Below, in pieces: positions 41,887-51,345 of a stretch of DNA of 64,000 bases. The DNA comes from an uncultured Coriobacteriales bacterium (GTDB taxonomy: Bacteria; Actinomycetota; Coriobacteriia; Coriobacteriales; UMGS124), in contig CAKUAI010000010.1 of assembly GCA_934636245.1 (NCBI GenBank), positions 62,001-126,000 on the forward strand, given 5' to 3'. The first letter of the stretch is position 1. Every line of letters begins with the position of its first letter. The position numbers were made by a program, and so were the translations under genes. The notes beneath the pieces were generated by a model. It made no database searches. It worked only from the letters and a program-made list of their open reading frames with translations, and was not told where the DNA came from.

Positions 41887-43104
41887 ATGTCCGACGTTTC
41901 GCTAGACGACGAGGCGCTTGAGCAGGGCGAAGACGAGGTGCCCCAGGAGCAGGAGCCTGCCCCTGCCGAGCCTATCGACGCGTCGAACCAGCTCAATTCC
42001 GACGGCGTCCCCTATGGCGAGCCCGACGATGACGGCAACGTTGCCGTCATCGCGAGCTTCATGGACATCATGGACGAGGTGGACTACGTCCCCGATGCCT
42101 CATTCACCCTGCCTGCAGGATGCGTGCCGTACGTGTCGTGCGACAACTGGGCTGCCGTGGTGCAGGCCAACACCGACGGGCGCACGTTCACGCGCCTGGG
42201 ATGTCTCGACCTCAACACGGGCGACTACGCCGTTTTGCTCGAGGAGGGCATAACGGGGCAGGGCTACGCGGTGAGCGAGGCTCGCATCACCGATGACCTG
42301 GTGACATGGGTGGAGGTGCACAACTCCACCGATAACTGGGCCTTCTATGCCTGTCGTTTCACGGGAACGCCTATCACGCTCACCTCGGCCGGCCTTGTCA
42401 AACTGGGCGAAGGCGACTCCGAATGGCTCGCCCCCTCTTTTGATGCCTCTGGCAGCCAGGTGGTGTGGCAGGTCATGCCCGATCCATCTGGGTCGCACTC
42501 CAAGGAACACTCGCACGCCTATCTGTGGACCTTGGGTTCCTCGGAGGGCACCGAGGTTTGGGACTCACCGGGCCGCTTTGCCTGTGCGCCCTCCATCTCC
42601 GACGGTGTGCTCACCATCGCGCCGCGCGTGAAGGCGGACGAGGGGGTCTACTACGGGATAACGGCCCTGTCCATGGCGGGCCAGCGCGCTCAAATCGACC
42701 AGCTTGTGATGCCCGCGTCGGTCAAGCCGTTCTTTGCGACCTACACGAGCTTGGGGTTTGCCTTCAGCGTTGAGGCAAACTACGGCTACGGCGGTCTTCT
42801 CGGTTCCATGGGATATTACATCGGACCTGGCGAGGGCCCCTATCACTATGTCGTGCGTGAGCCGGGGGCCCAGATCTGCCAGGTCGGCGGGCTGCTCGTC
42901 GTGAAGAGCCGCATGTCGTATTTCGTCGTCGACATCGCACGCATGACGTACGCGCGCATCACGGCAGCCAACGGCTGCACCGACTTCGGCGATTACCCTG
43001 CCACGCAGGGAGTTGTTAACAAATTTGTAACCTTTGCCACTATAAAAGATGGCACTTCAGGTATACCTTCCAGCGTATTGGTAAGGATTTTTTCGCTTTC
43101 GTAG
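41887..43104 (+). CDS. Protein of unknown function, beta-propeller-like
   Basis: A 405-residue protein with an acidic, Pro/Glu-rich start (residues 1-50) and no signal peptide. Repeating segments follow, such as NWAAVVQANTDGRTFTRLGCLDLNTGDY, VTWVEVHNSTDNWAFYACRF and SQVVWQVMPD. These have the look of TolB/WD-type beta-propeller blades. No family was recognised. The start follows AGGGGATAGCTGAG, 5 bases after the Rrf2 gene, so it belongs to the same operon. The last 30 codons are much more AT-rich than the rest and contain TTAACA and TATAAA boxes. This stretch may double as a promoter for the response regulator gene downstream or may mark a recent change of the C-terminus. Confidence 0.7.
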   Translation: MSDVSLDDEALEQGEDEVPQEQEPAPAEPIDASNQLNSDGVPYGEPDDDGNVAVIASFMDIMDEVDYVPDASFTLPAGCVPYVSCDNWAAVVQANTDGRTFTRLGCLDLNTGDYAVLLEEGITGQGYAVSEARITDDLVTWVEVHNSTDNWAFYACRFTGTPITLTSAGLVKLGEGDSEWLAPSFDASGSQVVWQVMPDPSGSHSKEHSHAYLWTLGSSEGTEVWDSPGRFACAPSISDGVLTIAPRVKADEGVYYGITALSMAGQRAQIDQLVMPASVKPFFATYTSLGFAFSVEANYGYGGLLGSMGYYIGPGEGPYHYVVREPGAQICQVGGLLVVKSRMSYFVVDIARMTYARITAANGCTDFGDYPATQGVVNKFVTFATIKDGTSGIPSSVLVRIFSLS

Positions 43105-43216
43105 GGTATACTGCATAACGACTATGTATTTGTGACTGCGTGGTCGCGCGCGGCTGGTCCATCCATGGCAAGCTGCCCCGGTGCGCATTGGATTTCGCTT
43201 GTGAAGGAGACTGCCC

Positions 43217-43933
43217 ATGGCACAGGAAAAGTTCAGGATCCTGCTCGTCGAGGATGAGAAGCCCATCCGTGACGCGGTGACGGCTTACCTCGAGCGCGAG
43301 GAGAAATATTCCGTCGTGGGCGTGGGCGACGGCCAGTCTGCCGTCGAGGAGTTTGAGAAGCACCAGTTCGACCTGGTCATTCTCGACCTCATGCTTCCCA
43401 AGCTTACCGGCGAGCGTGTTTGCCGCGCCATCCGCGACACCTCCGAGGTGCCAATCATCATGCTGACCGCCAAGGGCGAGGTTGACGACCGCATCATCGG
43501 CCTGCAGCTCGGCGCTGACGACTACCTGGTCAAGCCCTTCTCGCCCCGCGAGCTCGTTGCCCGCGTCGGCGCGCTGCTGCGTCGTGCCCGTCAGGATTCC
43601 GAGCCCCAGCTCGAGGTTCTCGATTTCGGCGAGCTCGTCATCGACGTCTCCGGCCACAAGGTCTCGGTCAACAAGCACGAGGTTGAGCTCACTGCTTCCG
43701 AGTTCAAGCTCCTCACCACGCTTGCCCGTTACCCCGGCCGCGTCTACACCCGCATGGAGCTCGTCGAGAAGGTTCTCGGCTACGACTTCGAGGGTTACGA
43801 GCGCACCATTGACTCCCACGTCAAGAACCTGCGCGCCAAGCTGGGCGACGACCCGCGCAACCCCAAGTGGCTCTACACCGTCCACGGCGTGGGCTATCGT
43901 TTCGAGGCCCCTAAGAAGGACGACGCCGAGTAG
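43217..43933 (+). CDS. OmpR-family response regulator
   Basis: A 238-residue regulator. The receiver domain begins FRILLVEDEKPIRDAV, the phosphoacceptor aspartate is in DLVILDLMLPKLTG, and the switch lysine is in YLVKPFSPREL. The OmpR-type winged helix is at about 140-230 (ELTASEFKLLTTLARYPGRVYTRMELVEKVLGY and ERTIDSHVKNLRAKLGDDPRNPKWLYTVHGVGYRF). It should be phosphorylated by the histidine kinase encoded downstream. The start follows GAAGGAGACTGCCC. A strong terminator separates it from the kinase gene, so the two need not be made in equal amounts. Confidence 0.96.
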   Translation: MAQEKFRILLVEDEKPIRDAVTAYLEREEKYSVVGVGDGQSAVEEFEKHQFDLVILDLMLPKLTGERVCRAIRDTSEVPIIMLTAKGEVDDRIIGLQLGADDYLVKPFSPRELVARVGALLRRARQDSEPQLEVLDFGELVIDVSGHKVSVNKHEVELTASEFKLLTTLARYPGRVYTRMELVEKVLGYDFEGYERTIDSHVKNLRAKLGDDPRNPKWLYTVHGVGYRFEAPKKDDAE

Positions 43934-43960
43934 GCAAGTCACCCTTTTGCACCAGCCCTG

Positions 43961-44002
43961 CGCCGGGCGTCTGGCCATATGGCTCGACGTTCGGCGTTTT
44001 TT
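43961..44002 (+). terminator. Strong terminator between response regulator and kinase genes
   Basis: CGCCGGGCGTCTGGCC folds with GGCTCGACGTTCGGCG (16 pairs, one mismatch, some G-U) around ATAT and is followed by TTTTTT. It lies 27 bases after the regulator stop. Confidence 0.85.
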
Positions 44003-44075
44003 GTTGCGGCCACCTGCCTGCGCATGAGGCCGCGCCTTGTATTGTCAGACCTACTCTTGATTCGAGGTAAGAGCC

Positions 44076-45524
44076 ATGGCGGGGGAGAAGCCGCGCGCTT
44101 CGCAGGATTCCAAGTTGAGCTTCAGGGCACGCGTTGCGACGGGCTTTGCCGTGGTCGCTGTCCTCACGACGGTTCTGTTCGTGGTGGTGCTGAGCATCTC
44201 ATGGAACGAGGAGTTCCACAACTACACGCGCTCCACCCTCGAGGAGCTCGCCGACTCCACCGCCGCCACCCTCGAGCGTTCCTATGCCAACAAGGGGTAT
44301 TGGACGGCTTCCGACCTGGAGACCGCCGCCTCTAGCGCCGAGTCCCTCGAGGACATCGGCGTGCAGATCTGCGACGCCAAAAAGACGGCGGTGTACGACT
44401 CCACGCTGGCCGCTTCCGGCCAGACCGCCAACTCCTATGCGACTGACATGTCGCTGGCGCCCGCGGCCTCGCAGATGGTGAGCGTCGACGTGCACGGGCG
44501 CTCCGGCGAGAAGGTCGGCACCGTGTCAGTGTGGGTGTATGGCTCCGAATACCTGCTCACCCAGCGCGACGAGTCCTTCCGTACCGGTTCGTTCAAGGCC
44601 ATCGGTGTGGCCGGCCTCGTGGCCGTTTTGCTCTCGGTTATCCTGGGATTCGTCATCTCCCGCGTGCTCACGACCCCTGTCCGCACCATTTCCCACACGG
44701 CCGCCCGCATCAAGGAGGGCGAGCTTTCCGCTCGCTGCGGCGTCACGGGCAAGGACGACCTGGGTCAACTCGGCGAGACGTTTGACGAGATGGCCGAGAA
44801 GATCGAGAACGACCGCGAGCTCGAGCGCCGCCTCACCAACGACATGGCCCACGAGCTGCGCACCCCGCTCATGAGCATGCTCGCTACCGTCGAGGCCATG
44901 CAGGACGGCGTCTATGATTGCGACCAGGAGCACCTGGCGCTCGTGCGCAGCGAGATCACGCGCCTGTCGCGCCTGGTCGACGGCATGCTGTCGCTGTCGC
45001 GCCTTGAGAACGGCTCCGTGCATATGGACATCGCGCCCACAGACGCGGTCGAGCTTGTGGCCGGCATCACTGCCACCCACAAGGCGATGCTCGACGAGGT
45101 GGGTCTTGACCTGCGTTTTGAGAACGCCTGCGACACCGACGAGCTCGTGGTGGAGCTCGACCGCGACACCATCACCCAGGCTGTGACCAACTTCATCTCC
45201 AACGCTATGCGCTACACGCCCGCCCCCGGCACCGTGACGGTGCGCGTGAGGCGCGACGGCAACGACGCGCTTATCAGCGTGCAGGACACGGGCATCGGCA
45301 TCGCCAAAGAAGACATCTCTCGCGTGTTCGGGCGCTTCTGGCGTGCCGAGGAGAGCCGTAACCGCGCCAAGGGCGGCTTGGGCGTGGGCCTTGCCGTCAC
45401 GAAGGAGATCGTCGACCGCCACCACGGCAAGATAGAGGTCGACTCCACCCAGGGCGTGGGCACGACGTTCACCTTGCGTCTGCCCCTCAAGCAGCCCAAG
45501 ATCAAGCAGTCTAAGGAAGACTAG
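44076..45524 (+). CDS. Sensor histidine kinase
   Basis: A 482-residue kinase. It has a membrane helix at about 22-45, an extracytoplasmic sensor of about 130 residues, and a second helix (KAIGVAGLVAVLLSVILGFV). HAMP follows (about 205-255), then HisKA with the phosphoacceptor histidine in NDMAHELRTPLMS, and a HATPase domain with NFISNAMRYTP (N box), DTGIGIAKED (G1) and GGLGVGLAVTKEIVDRH (G2). Both helices and the loop between suggest an envelope signal. Its likely partner is the OmpR-type regulator upstream. The start follows GAGGTAAGAGCC. Transcription must pass the terminator upstream or begin from its own promoter. Confidence 0.95.
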   Translation: MAGEKPRASQDSKLSFRARVATGFAVVAVLTTVLFVVVLSISWNEEFHNYTRSTLEELADSTAATLERSYANKGYWTASDLETAASSAESLEDIGVQICDAKKTAVYDSTLAASGQTANSYATDMSLAPAASQMVSVDVHGRSGEKVGTVSVWVYGSEYLLTQRDESFRTGSFKAIGVAGLVAVLLSVILGFVISRVLTTPVRTISHTAARIKEGELSARCGVTGKDDLGQLGETFDEMAEKIENDRELERRLTNDMAHELRTPLMSMLATVEAMQDGVYDCDQEHLALVRSEITRLSRLVDGMLSLSRLENGSVHMDIAPTDAVELVAGITATHKAMLDEVGLDLRFENACDTDELVVELDRDTITQAVTNFISNAMRYTPAPGTVTVRVRRDGNDALISVQDTGIGIAKEDISRVFGRFWRAEESRNRAKGGLGVGLAVTKEIVDRHHGKIEVDSTQGVGTTFTLRLPLKQPKIKQSKED

Positions 45525-45610
45525 GCGCGGTTTTTCTATAGAAAGCCGTGTTGCGTCGCCCAGGCGCTGACATGGCATTAATAATCAATCGGTGAGCAAC
45601 TGGTTCGTGC

Positions 45611-45628
45611 GGCGGCGCCAGGGCCGCC
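45611..45628 (+). other. Short GC hairpin before purC
   Basis: GGCGGC (45611-45616) and GCCGCC (45623-45628) form a small stem 19 bases before the purC ATG, close to its ribosome binding site. It may affect translation. Confidence 0.3.
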
Positions 45629-45647
45629 CACGGTGAGAGGAGAAGCA

Positions 45648-46535
45648 ATGTCTGAGACTGAAATGCTGAGGCCCGACTCGCAGGGCAAGGTGCGCGACAT
45701 CTACGATCTGGGCGACAAGCTGCTTATTGTCGCGAGCGACCGCATCAGCGCGTTCGACTACATCCTCCCCTCCGAGATTCCCTTCAAGGGCGAGGTCCTC
45801 ACGCGCATCTCCAAGTTCTGGTTCGAGAAGTTCGCCGACCTGGTGCCCAACCACATGCTGTCCACCTCCGTCGCCGACCTGCCCGAGCAGTTCCAGCCCT
45901 ACGCTGACTACCTGGCCGGCCGCTTCATGCTCGTGAAGAAGGCCAAGCCGATCATGGTGGAGTGCATCGTGCGCGGCTACCTCACCGGATCCGGCAAGAA
46001 GACCTACGACCAGGACGGCACCGTCTGCGGCATCAAGCTCCCCGAGGGTCTCACCGAGGCCTCCAAGCTCGCCGAGCCCATCTTCACCCCCTCCACCAAG
46101 GCCGCTATCGGCGACCACGACGAGAACATCTCCTACGACCAGCTCGTCGAGCGCGAGGGCGCCGAGATTGCCTCCCAGCTGCGTGACCTGTCCATCAAGA
46201 TTTATTCCGCCGCCGCTGAGTACGCCGCCACTCGCGGCATCATCATCGCCGACACCAAGTTCGAGTTCGGCATCATCGACGGCCAGATCACGCTCATCGA
46301 CGAGTGCATCACGCCCGACTCCAGCCGCTTCTGGCCGGCCGAGGGCTACAAGGAGGGCGAGGTCCAGGACAGCTTCGACAAGCAGTATGTCCGCAACTGG
46401 CTGAAGGCCAACTGGGACTTCACCGGCGAGCCCCCCGCGCTTCCCGCCGACGTCCTCGAGGTTTCCTCGAAGAAGTACTGCGAGGCCTATACCATGCTCA
46501 CCGGCACTGAGTTCGTGAGCGAGGGATCTCGCTAA
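45648..46535 (+). CDS. purC: SAICAR synthetase
   Basis: Joins CAIR and aspartate using ATP to form SAICAR in purine synthesis. The protein has 295 residues, similar to the longer eukaryote/actinobacterial-type PurC. Motifs are GKVRDIYDLGDKLLIVASDRISAFD (ATP-binding start), ECIVRGYLTGSG, IADTKFEFG and IDECITPDSSRFW. The start follows GAGAGGAGAAGCA; an in-frame ATG 15 bases earlier lacks a site. The next gene overlaps by one base (TAATG), and purL follows after that, so this is a second purine cluster apart from purFMN. Confidence 0.96.
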   Translation: MSETEMLRPDSQGKVRDIYDLGDKLLIVASDRISAFDYILPSEIPFKGEVLTRISKFWFEKFADLVPNHMLSTSVADLPEQFQPYADYLAGRFMLVKKAKPIMVECIVRGYLTGSGKKTYDQDGTVCGIKLPEGLTEASKLAEPIFTPSTKAAIGDHDENISYDQLVEREGAEIASQLRDLSIKIYSAAAEYAATRGIIIADTKFEFGIIDGQITLIDECITPDSSRFWPAEGYKEGEVQDSFDKQYVRNWLKANWDFTGEPPALPADVLEVSSKKYCEAYTMLTGTEFVSEGSR

Positions 46536-47347
46536 TGAGCATGCGCAACCCCCAGAACGAGCGCTACACGGTCGAGCGCGAGGGTCGCTCTCAGGGAAGC
46601 GTCAAGCCGCGTACCGCCTCGGCCAAGCCTGCCTCCAAGGCGGGCGCCTCGGTGCGCACGACGAGCAAGCCCAAGCCGAAGAACGCCAAGCAGCGCGCCA
46701 TGGCTGAGATGAACATGTCCAAGGAGGAGAAGAAGGCGGCCCGCGCCAAGGAGCGCGAGGCTGAGAACGTCGCCTACACCGCCATCGACATCCTCACGCG
46801 CAAGGACGCCCGCTACAAGAAGCTGCGCCGCATCTGGTGGGCGCTTCTCGTGGTTGCCGTCATCTTCACCGTGCTCTCCTGGGCTACCGTGAGCATCGAG
46901 ATGCCCCTTGCGGTCAACATCGTGTCGCTCATCCTTGCCTACGCGGCCATCATCTCCGCCCTGGTCATGGACTTCACCGTGGTGCGCAAGTGCCGCAACA
47001 AGCACCGTGACAAGGTCGCTTCCATGACGCGCAAGCAGCAGGAGCGCATCGTGTACGAGGCTCAGGTCGAGGCTGGCGCCAAGGCCGCTGCCAAAGCTGC
47101 CCGCAAGGAGGCCAAGAAGGCCGGCAAGTCTGCCGCCGAGATTGAGGCTGCCGCCAAGGAGGCCCGCGATATGGCACTGGCCGGCGTGAAGCCCGCCGAC
47201 GATTCCGAAGCCGCCGACCAGGCAACCGCCAAGGGCGAGGAGCCCAAGAAGAAGGCCAAAGAGCCTGCCGCGCCCCTCACGCCCGAGGAAGAGCGCCTTG
47301 CCGCGGCCGCCCAGGTCGCCCGCGAGTTCGCCAACTCGAAGCGCTAA
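46535..47347 (+). CDS. Membrane protein of unknown function with Lys/Ala-rich tails
   Basis: A 270-residue protein. The basic N-terminal region (1-95) is rich in Lys, Ser and Ala. Two membrane helices follow (IWWALLVVAVIFTVLSWATV and LAVNIVSLILAYAAIISALV), then a long Ala/Lys/Glu-rich C-terminal region likely to be helical and cytoplasmic. No family recognised. It overlaps the purC stop by one base and precedes purL, but nothing in its sequence suggests a role in purine synthesis; it may simply share the transcript. A hairpin GGGGATG/GCATCCCC follows. Confidence 0.8.
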   Translation: MSMRNPQNERYTVEREGRSQGSVKPRTASAKPASKAGASVRTTSKPKPKNAKQRAMAEMNMSKEEKKAARAKEREAENVAYTAIDILTRKDARYKKLRRIWWALLVVAVIFTVLSWATVSIEMPLAVNIVSLILAYAAIISALVMDFTVVRKCRNKHRDKVASMTRKQQERIVYEAQVEAGAKAAAKAARKEAKKAGKSAAEIEAAAKEARDMALAGVKPADDSEAADQATAKGEEPKKKAKEPAAPLTPEEERLAAAAQVAREFANSKR

Positions 47348-47359
47348 ATAAGGTATCAA

Positions 47360-47388
47360 GGGGATGTCACGCTTTGGCGGGCATCCCC
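47360..47388 (+). terminator. Possible terminator between membrane protein gene and purL
   Basis: GGGGATG (47360-47366) and CATCCCC pair, with inner GTCACGC/GGCGGGC partial pairing, followed by the loosely T-rich TTGTCTTTT. Moderate strength; purL may therefore have its own promoter. Confidence 0.45.
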
Positions 47389-47479
47389 ACTTGTCTTTTG
47401 CGCCTTTCGTTTTGAAGGCGTTTGCAAGCACGCCCGCACGCACACATTACTCAGCCGGTCTATCTGAAGGTAGGGTCAC

Positions 47480-50400
47480 ATGGTTTCGCGCGTTTACGTG
47501 GAGAAAAAGCCTGGGTTCGACGTCGAGGCTCAGCAGCTGAAGAATGAACTCACGTCCATTCTGGGCGTCGAGGGTCTGGAGTCTCTGCGCCTTATCAACC
47601 GCTACGACGTGGAGGGTATCTCGCAGGAGCTGTTCAACGCCTGCGTGCCCACCGTCTTCAGCGAGCCCCAGTCCGACGTGGCTTCGGCCGACTTTGAGGC
47701 CGCCGAGGGCGATGCGGTGTTTGCGGTGGAGTTCCTGCCTGGCCAGTTTGACCAGCGCGCCGCCTCCGCCGCCGAGTGCATCCAGCTCATCAGCCAGGGC
47801 GAGCGTCCCGAGGTGCGTTCCGCGAAGGTCTACATCCTCTCCGGCACGCTGACCCCCGAGGCCGTCGAGGCCGTGAAGCACTATGTGGTGAACCCTGTTG
47901 AGGCGCGCCTGGCCTCGCTTGAGCTGCCGGCCACTCTGCACGTTGAGTTTCCCAAGCCTGCCATGGTTGAGACGGTCGAGGGTTTCTGCGACCTCGACGA
48001 GGCCGGCCTTGCCGCCTTCATCGACGCGCGCGGCCTGGCCATGGACCTGGCCGACATCAAGTTCTGCCAGGAGTACTTCCGCACGGAGGGGCGCAACCCC
48101 ACCATCACCGAGATCAAGATGATCGACACCTACTGGTCGGACCACTGCCGCCATACCACCTTCGGCACCGTGCTTACCGACGTGGAGATCGACGACCCTC
48201 AGGTGAAGGCCGCCTATGGGCGCTATCTCGACATGCGCCACGAGTTGGGCCGCGACGCCAAGCCCGTGTGCCTCATGGACATGGGCACCATCGGCGCCCG
48301 CTACCTCAAGAGCAAGGGCATCCTCACGGGCCTCGACGAGTCCGAGGAGATCAACGCCTGCACCGTCAAGGTGAAGGTCGACGTCGACGGGCAGGACCAG
48401 GACTGGCTCTATCTCTTCAAGAACGAGACGCACAACCATCCCACCGAGATTGAGCCCTTCGGCGGCGCAGCTACCTGCGTGGGCGGCGCCATCCGCGACC
48501 CCTTGTCGGGCCGCAGCTACGTGTATCAGGCCATGCGCGTGACCGGTGCCGCTGACCCCACGGTGCCCGTGAGCCAGACCATCCCCGGCAAGCTGCCCCA
48601 GCGCAAGCTTGTGACCACGGCTGCGGCCGGCTACTCCAGCTACGGCAACCAGATCGGTCTGGCAACCGGCCAGGTCGACGAGCTCTACCACCCCGGCTAT
48701 GCCGCCAAGCGCATGGAGATCGGCGCCGTCGTGGGCGCCACGCCCGCCGACCACGTGCGTCGCGAGACGCCTGCCCCCGGCGACGTTATTGTGCTGCTCG
48801 GTGGCCGCACGGGCCGCGACGGCATCGGCGGTGCCACTGGCTCCTCCAAGGCTCACAACCACGAGAGCATCGAGACCTGCGGCGCTGAGGTGCAGAAGGG
48901 CAACGCCCCGGTCGAGCGCAAGATTCAGCGCCTGTTCCGTCGCGGCGACGCCTGCCGCCTCATCAAGCGCTGCAACGACTTCGGTGCCGGCGGCGTGTCC
49001 GTTGCCGTGGGTGAGCTGGCTGACGGCCTGTTCATCGAGCTCGACCGCGTGCCCAAAAAGTACGAGGGCCTCGACGGCACCGAGCTTGCCATCGCCGAGA
49101 GCCAGGAGCGCATGGCTGTGGCCCTGGCCCCCGAGGACGTCGATACCTTCATCGGCTATGCCACCGAGGAGAACCTCGAGGCCACGCCCATCGCGCGCGT
49201 GACCGAGGAGCCCCGCGTGCGCATGGTGTGGGACGGCGCCACCATCGTCGACGTGAGCCGCGAGTTCCTCGCCTCCAACGGTGCTCCCAAGCATCAGGCT
49301 GCCAGCGTCGAGAAGGGCGGCGCCTACACCCAGGAGTGGGCGGGCGCCACGCTCGCCGAGCGCATGCGCTCGGTCCTCACCGACCTCAACGTCGCCTCCA
49401 ACAAGGGCCTCTCCGAGCGCTTCGACTCCACCATCGGCGCCTCCACCGTGCTCATGCCCTTCGGCGGCAAGACGCAGCTCACCCCCTCGCTCGCCATGGC
49501 GGCCAAGCTGCCCGTCTTCGGCGAGACCACCACGATGAGCGGCATGGCCTGGGGCTTCAACCCCTACCTGTCGCAGGCCAACCAGTACCAGGGCGCCTAC
49601 CTCGCCGTGGTCGAGAGCCTCTCCAAGCTCGTTGCCGCCGGCTTCGAGCACAAGAAGGCCTACCTCACGTTCCAGGAGTACTTCGAGAAGCTGCGCGACG
49701 AGCCCGCGCGTTGGGGCAAGCCTGTGGCCAGCGTGCTCGGCGCCCTCGACGCCCAGATCGACCTGGGCGTTGGCTCAATCGGCGGCAAGGACTCCATGAG
49801 CGGCTCCTTCGAGGACCTCGACGTGCCCCCCACGCTCGTTTCCTTCGCCACCGCGGTGGGCAACGTCGCCCGTGCCACCTCGCCCGAGTTCAAGGGCGCG
49901 GGCCACGAGCTTGTGCTCATCCAGCCCGCTTGCGAGCTCGGCAGCATCGTGCCGGGCAAGAAGGGCCTGCTTGAGGCCTTCGACCTCGTCGAGGAGCTCA
50001 TCGGCTCGGGTCAGGCACTGGCCGTTTCCACCGCTGGTTACGGCGACCTGGCCGAGGCCCTCTTCAAGATGTGCGTGGGCAACCAGCTGGGTGTCGCGCT
50101 CGACCGCAACTTCGACATCGACGAGCTCTTCGTTCCCGCATACGGCAGCTTCATCGTCGAGCTCGCCGAAGGTGCCCATGTGGACGAGCGCATCGCGAGC
50201 ATCGCTGTCACGCGCCTTGGCGCCACGACGGCCGAGTACGCGATTGCCTATCCCGGCCATGTGGCGTCTTCCGGCGAGCGCGTCGGTGCCGAGACCATCG
50301 ACCTCGCGCAGCTTCAGGAGGCCTGGGAGCATGGCATCGAGGACGTCTTCCCGTACCGCGCCGCTGGCGATGAGGTCGAGGCCGTAAGCTTCCATGCCGA

Positions 50401-51232
50401 GGCCCCGCACGTGTTCCTCGGTGGCCGCACGCCGCGCCCGCGTGTCATCATCCCCGTGTTCCCCGGCAACAACTGCGAGTACGACTCTGCTCGTGCCTTC
50501 AACCGCGCCGGTGCCCAGGCTGAGACGCTCATCGTCAACAACCTCACGCCTGCCGCCGTTGCCGAAAGCACCGAGAAGCTCGCCCAGGCCATTCGCGACA
50601 GCCAGATCGTCATGATCCCCGGTGGCTTCTCCGGCGGCGACGAGCCCGACGGTTCGGCCAAGTTCATCACCGCATTCTTCCGTGCCCCGCAGGTGACCGA
50701 GGCTGTGCGTGACCTGCTCCAGAGCCGCGACGGTCTCATGCTGGGCATCTGCAACGGCTTCCAGGCGCTCGTGAAGCTGGGCCTCGTGCCCTTCGGCGAC
50801 ATCCGCCCCATGGATGCCGGCTGCCCCACGCTCACGTTCAACACCATCGGCCGTCACCAGAGCCGCCTGGTGCGCACGCGCGTTGCCTCCAACATGTCGC
50901 CTTGGCTCAGCAAGTGCGAGGTCGGCGACATCCACACGGTGGCCATCAGCCACGGCGAGGGCCGCTTCGTCGCCAACGACGAGGTGCTTGCCGGCATGCT
51001 CGCAAACGGCCAGGTTGCCACGCAGTACGTGAACGAGGCCGGCGTGCCGAGCATGGACCTGTCGGTGAACCCCAACGGCTCGCTGCTCGCCATCGAAGGC
51101 ATCACGAGTCCCGACGGTCGCGTGTTCGGCAAGATGGGCCACTCCGAGCGCTCCGGCAAGGGCCTCTACGCCAACGTGCCGGGCAACAAGTACCAGCCCA
51201 TCTTTGAGGGTGGCGTTTCGTACTTCCTGTAA
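47480..51232 (+). CDS. purL: Phosphoribosylformylglycinamidine synthase, single-chain
   Basis: Converts FGAR to FGAM using glutamine and ATP. The 1250-residue chain is the large fused form: an N-terminal PurS-like region, two AIR-synthase-like halves (SDHCRHTTFG near 215; GGKDSMSGSF near 770), and a C-terminal glutaminase (from about 990). The glutaminase has VIIPVFPGNNCEYDSARAF, IPGGFSGGDE and the nucleophile in GICNGFQAL. Many Gram-positive bacteria use a three-part PurSQL, so the fused version is notable, though known in clostridia and proteobacteria. The start follows GAAGGTAGGGTCAC. Its product feeds PurM, encoded 42 kb upstream. Confidence 0.97.
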   Translation: MVSRVYVEKKPGFDVEAQQLKNELTSILGVEGLESLRLINRYDVEGISQELFNACVPTVFSEPQSDVASADFEAAEGDAVFAVEFLPGQFDQRAASAAECIQLISQGERPEVRSAKVYILSGTLTPEAVEAVKHYVVNPVEARLASLELPATLHVEFPKPAMVETVEGFCDLDEAGLAAFIDARGLAMDLADIKFCQEYFRTEGRNPTITEIKMIDTYWSDHCRHTTFGTVLTDVEIDDPQVKAAYGRYLDMRHELGRDAKPVCLMDMGTIGARYLKSKGILTGLDESEEINACTVKVKVDVDGQDQDWLYLFKNETHNHPTEIEPFGGAATCVGGAIRDPLSGRSYVYQAMRVTGAADPTVPVSQTIPGKLPQRKLVTTAAAGYSSYGNQIGLATGQVDELYHPGYAAKRMEIGAVVGATPADHVRRETPAPGDVIVLLGGRTGRDGIGGATGSSKAHNHESIETCGAEVQKGNAPVERKIQRLFRRGDACRLIKRCNDFGAGGVSVAVGELADGLFIELDRVPKKYEGLDGTELAIAESQERMAVALAPEDVDTFIGYATEENLEATPIARVTEEPRVRMVWDGATIVDVSREFLASNGAPKHQAASVEKGGAYTQEWAGATLAERMRSVLTDLNVASNKGLSERFDSTIGASTVLMPFGGKTQLTPSLAMAAKLPVFGETTTMSGMAWGFNPYLSQANQYQGAYLAVVESLSKLVAAGFEHKKAYLTFQEYFEKLRDEPARWGKPVASVLGALDAQIDLGVGSIGGKDSMSGSFEDLDVPPTLVSFATAVGNVARATSPEFKGAGHELVLIQPACELGSIVPGKKGLLEAFDLVEELIGSGQALAVSTAGYGDLAEALFKMCVGNQLGVALDRNFDIDELFVPAYGSFIVELAEGAHVDERIASIAVTRLGATTAEYAIAYPGHVASSGERVGAETIDLAQLQEAWEHGIEDVFPYRAAGDEVEAVSFHAEAPHVFLGGRTPRPRVIIPVFPGNNCEYDSARAFNRAGAQAETLIVNNLTPAAVAESTEKLAQAIRDSQIVMIPGGFSGGDEPDGSAKFITAFFRAPQVTEAVRDLLQSRDGLMLGICNGFQALVKLGLVPFGDIRPMDAGCPTLTFNTIGRHQSRLVRTRVASNMSPWLSKCEVGDIHTVAISHGEGRFVANDEVLAGMLANGQVATQYVNEAGVPSMDLSVNPNGSLLAIEGITSPDGRVFGKMGHSERSGKGLYANVPGNKYQPIFEGGVSYFL

Positions 51233-51270
51233 GGACCTTTTGCCGGAAACGACGGTATCTGTTGTGTCAG

Positions 51271-51315
51271 ACGGGGTAGACTCGACGTGTGGTTGTCGAG
51301 TCCGCCCCGTTTTTG
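51271..51315 (+). terminator. Terminator after purL
   Basis: ACGGGG-TA-GACTCGAC pairs with GTCGAGTC-CG-CCCCGT, followed by TTTTT. Confidence 0.9.
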
Positions 51316-51345
51316 TGTGCGGGGCGCTAAAGAAAGGACCGTCAC

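Noticed and set aside
47447..51142. Two long minus-strand frames opposite purL
   Set aside because: Antisense shadows of a well-conserved purL; no family signal.
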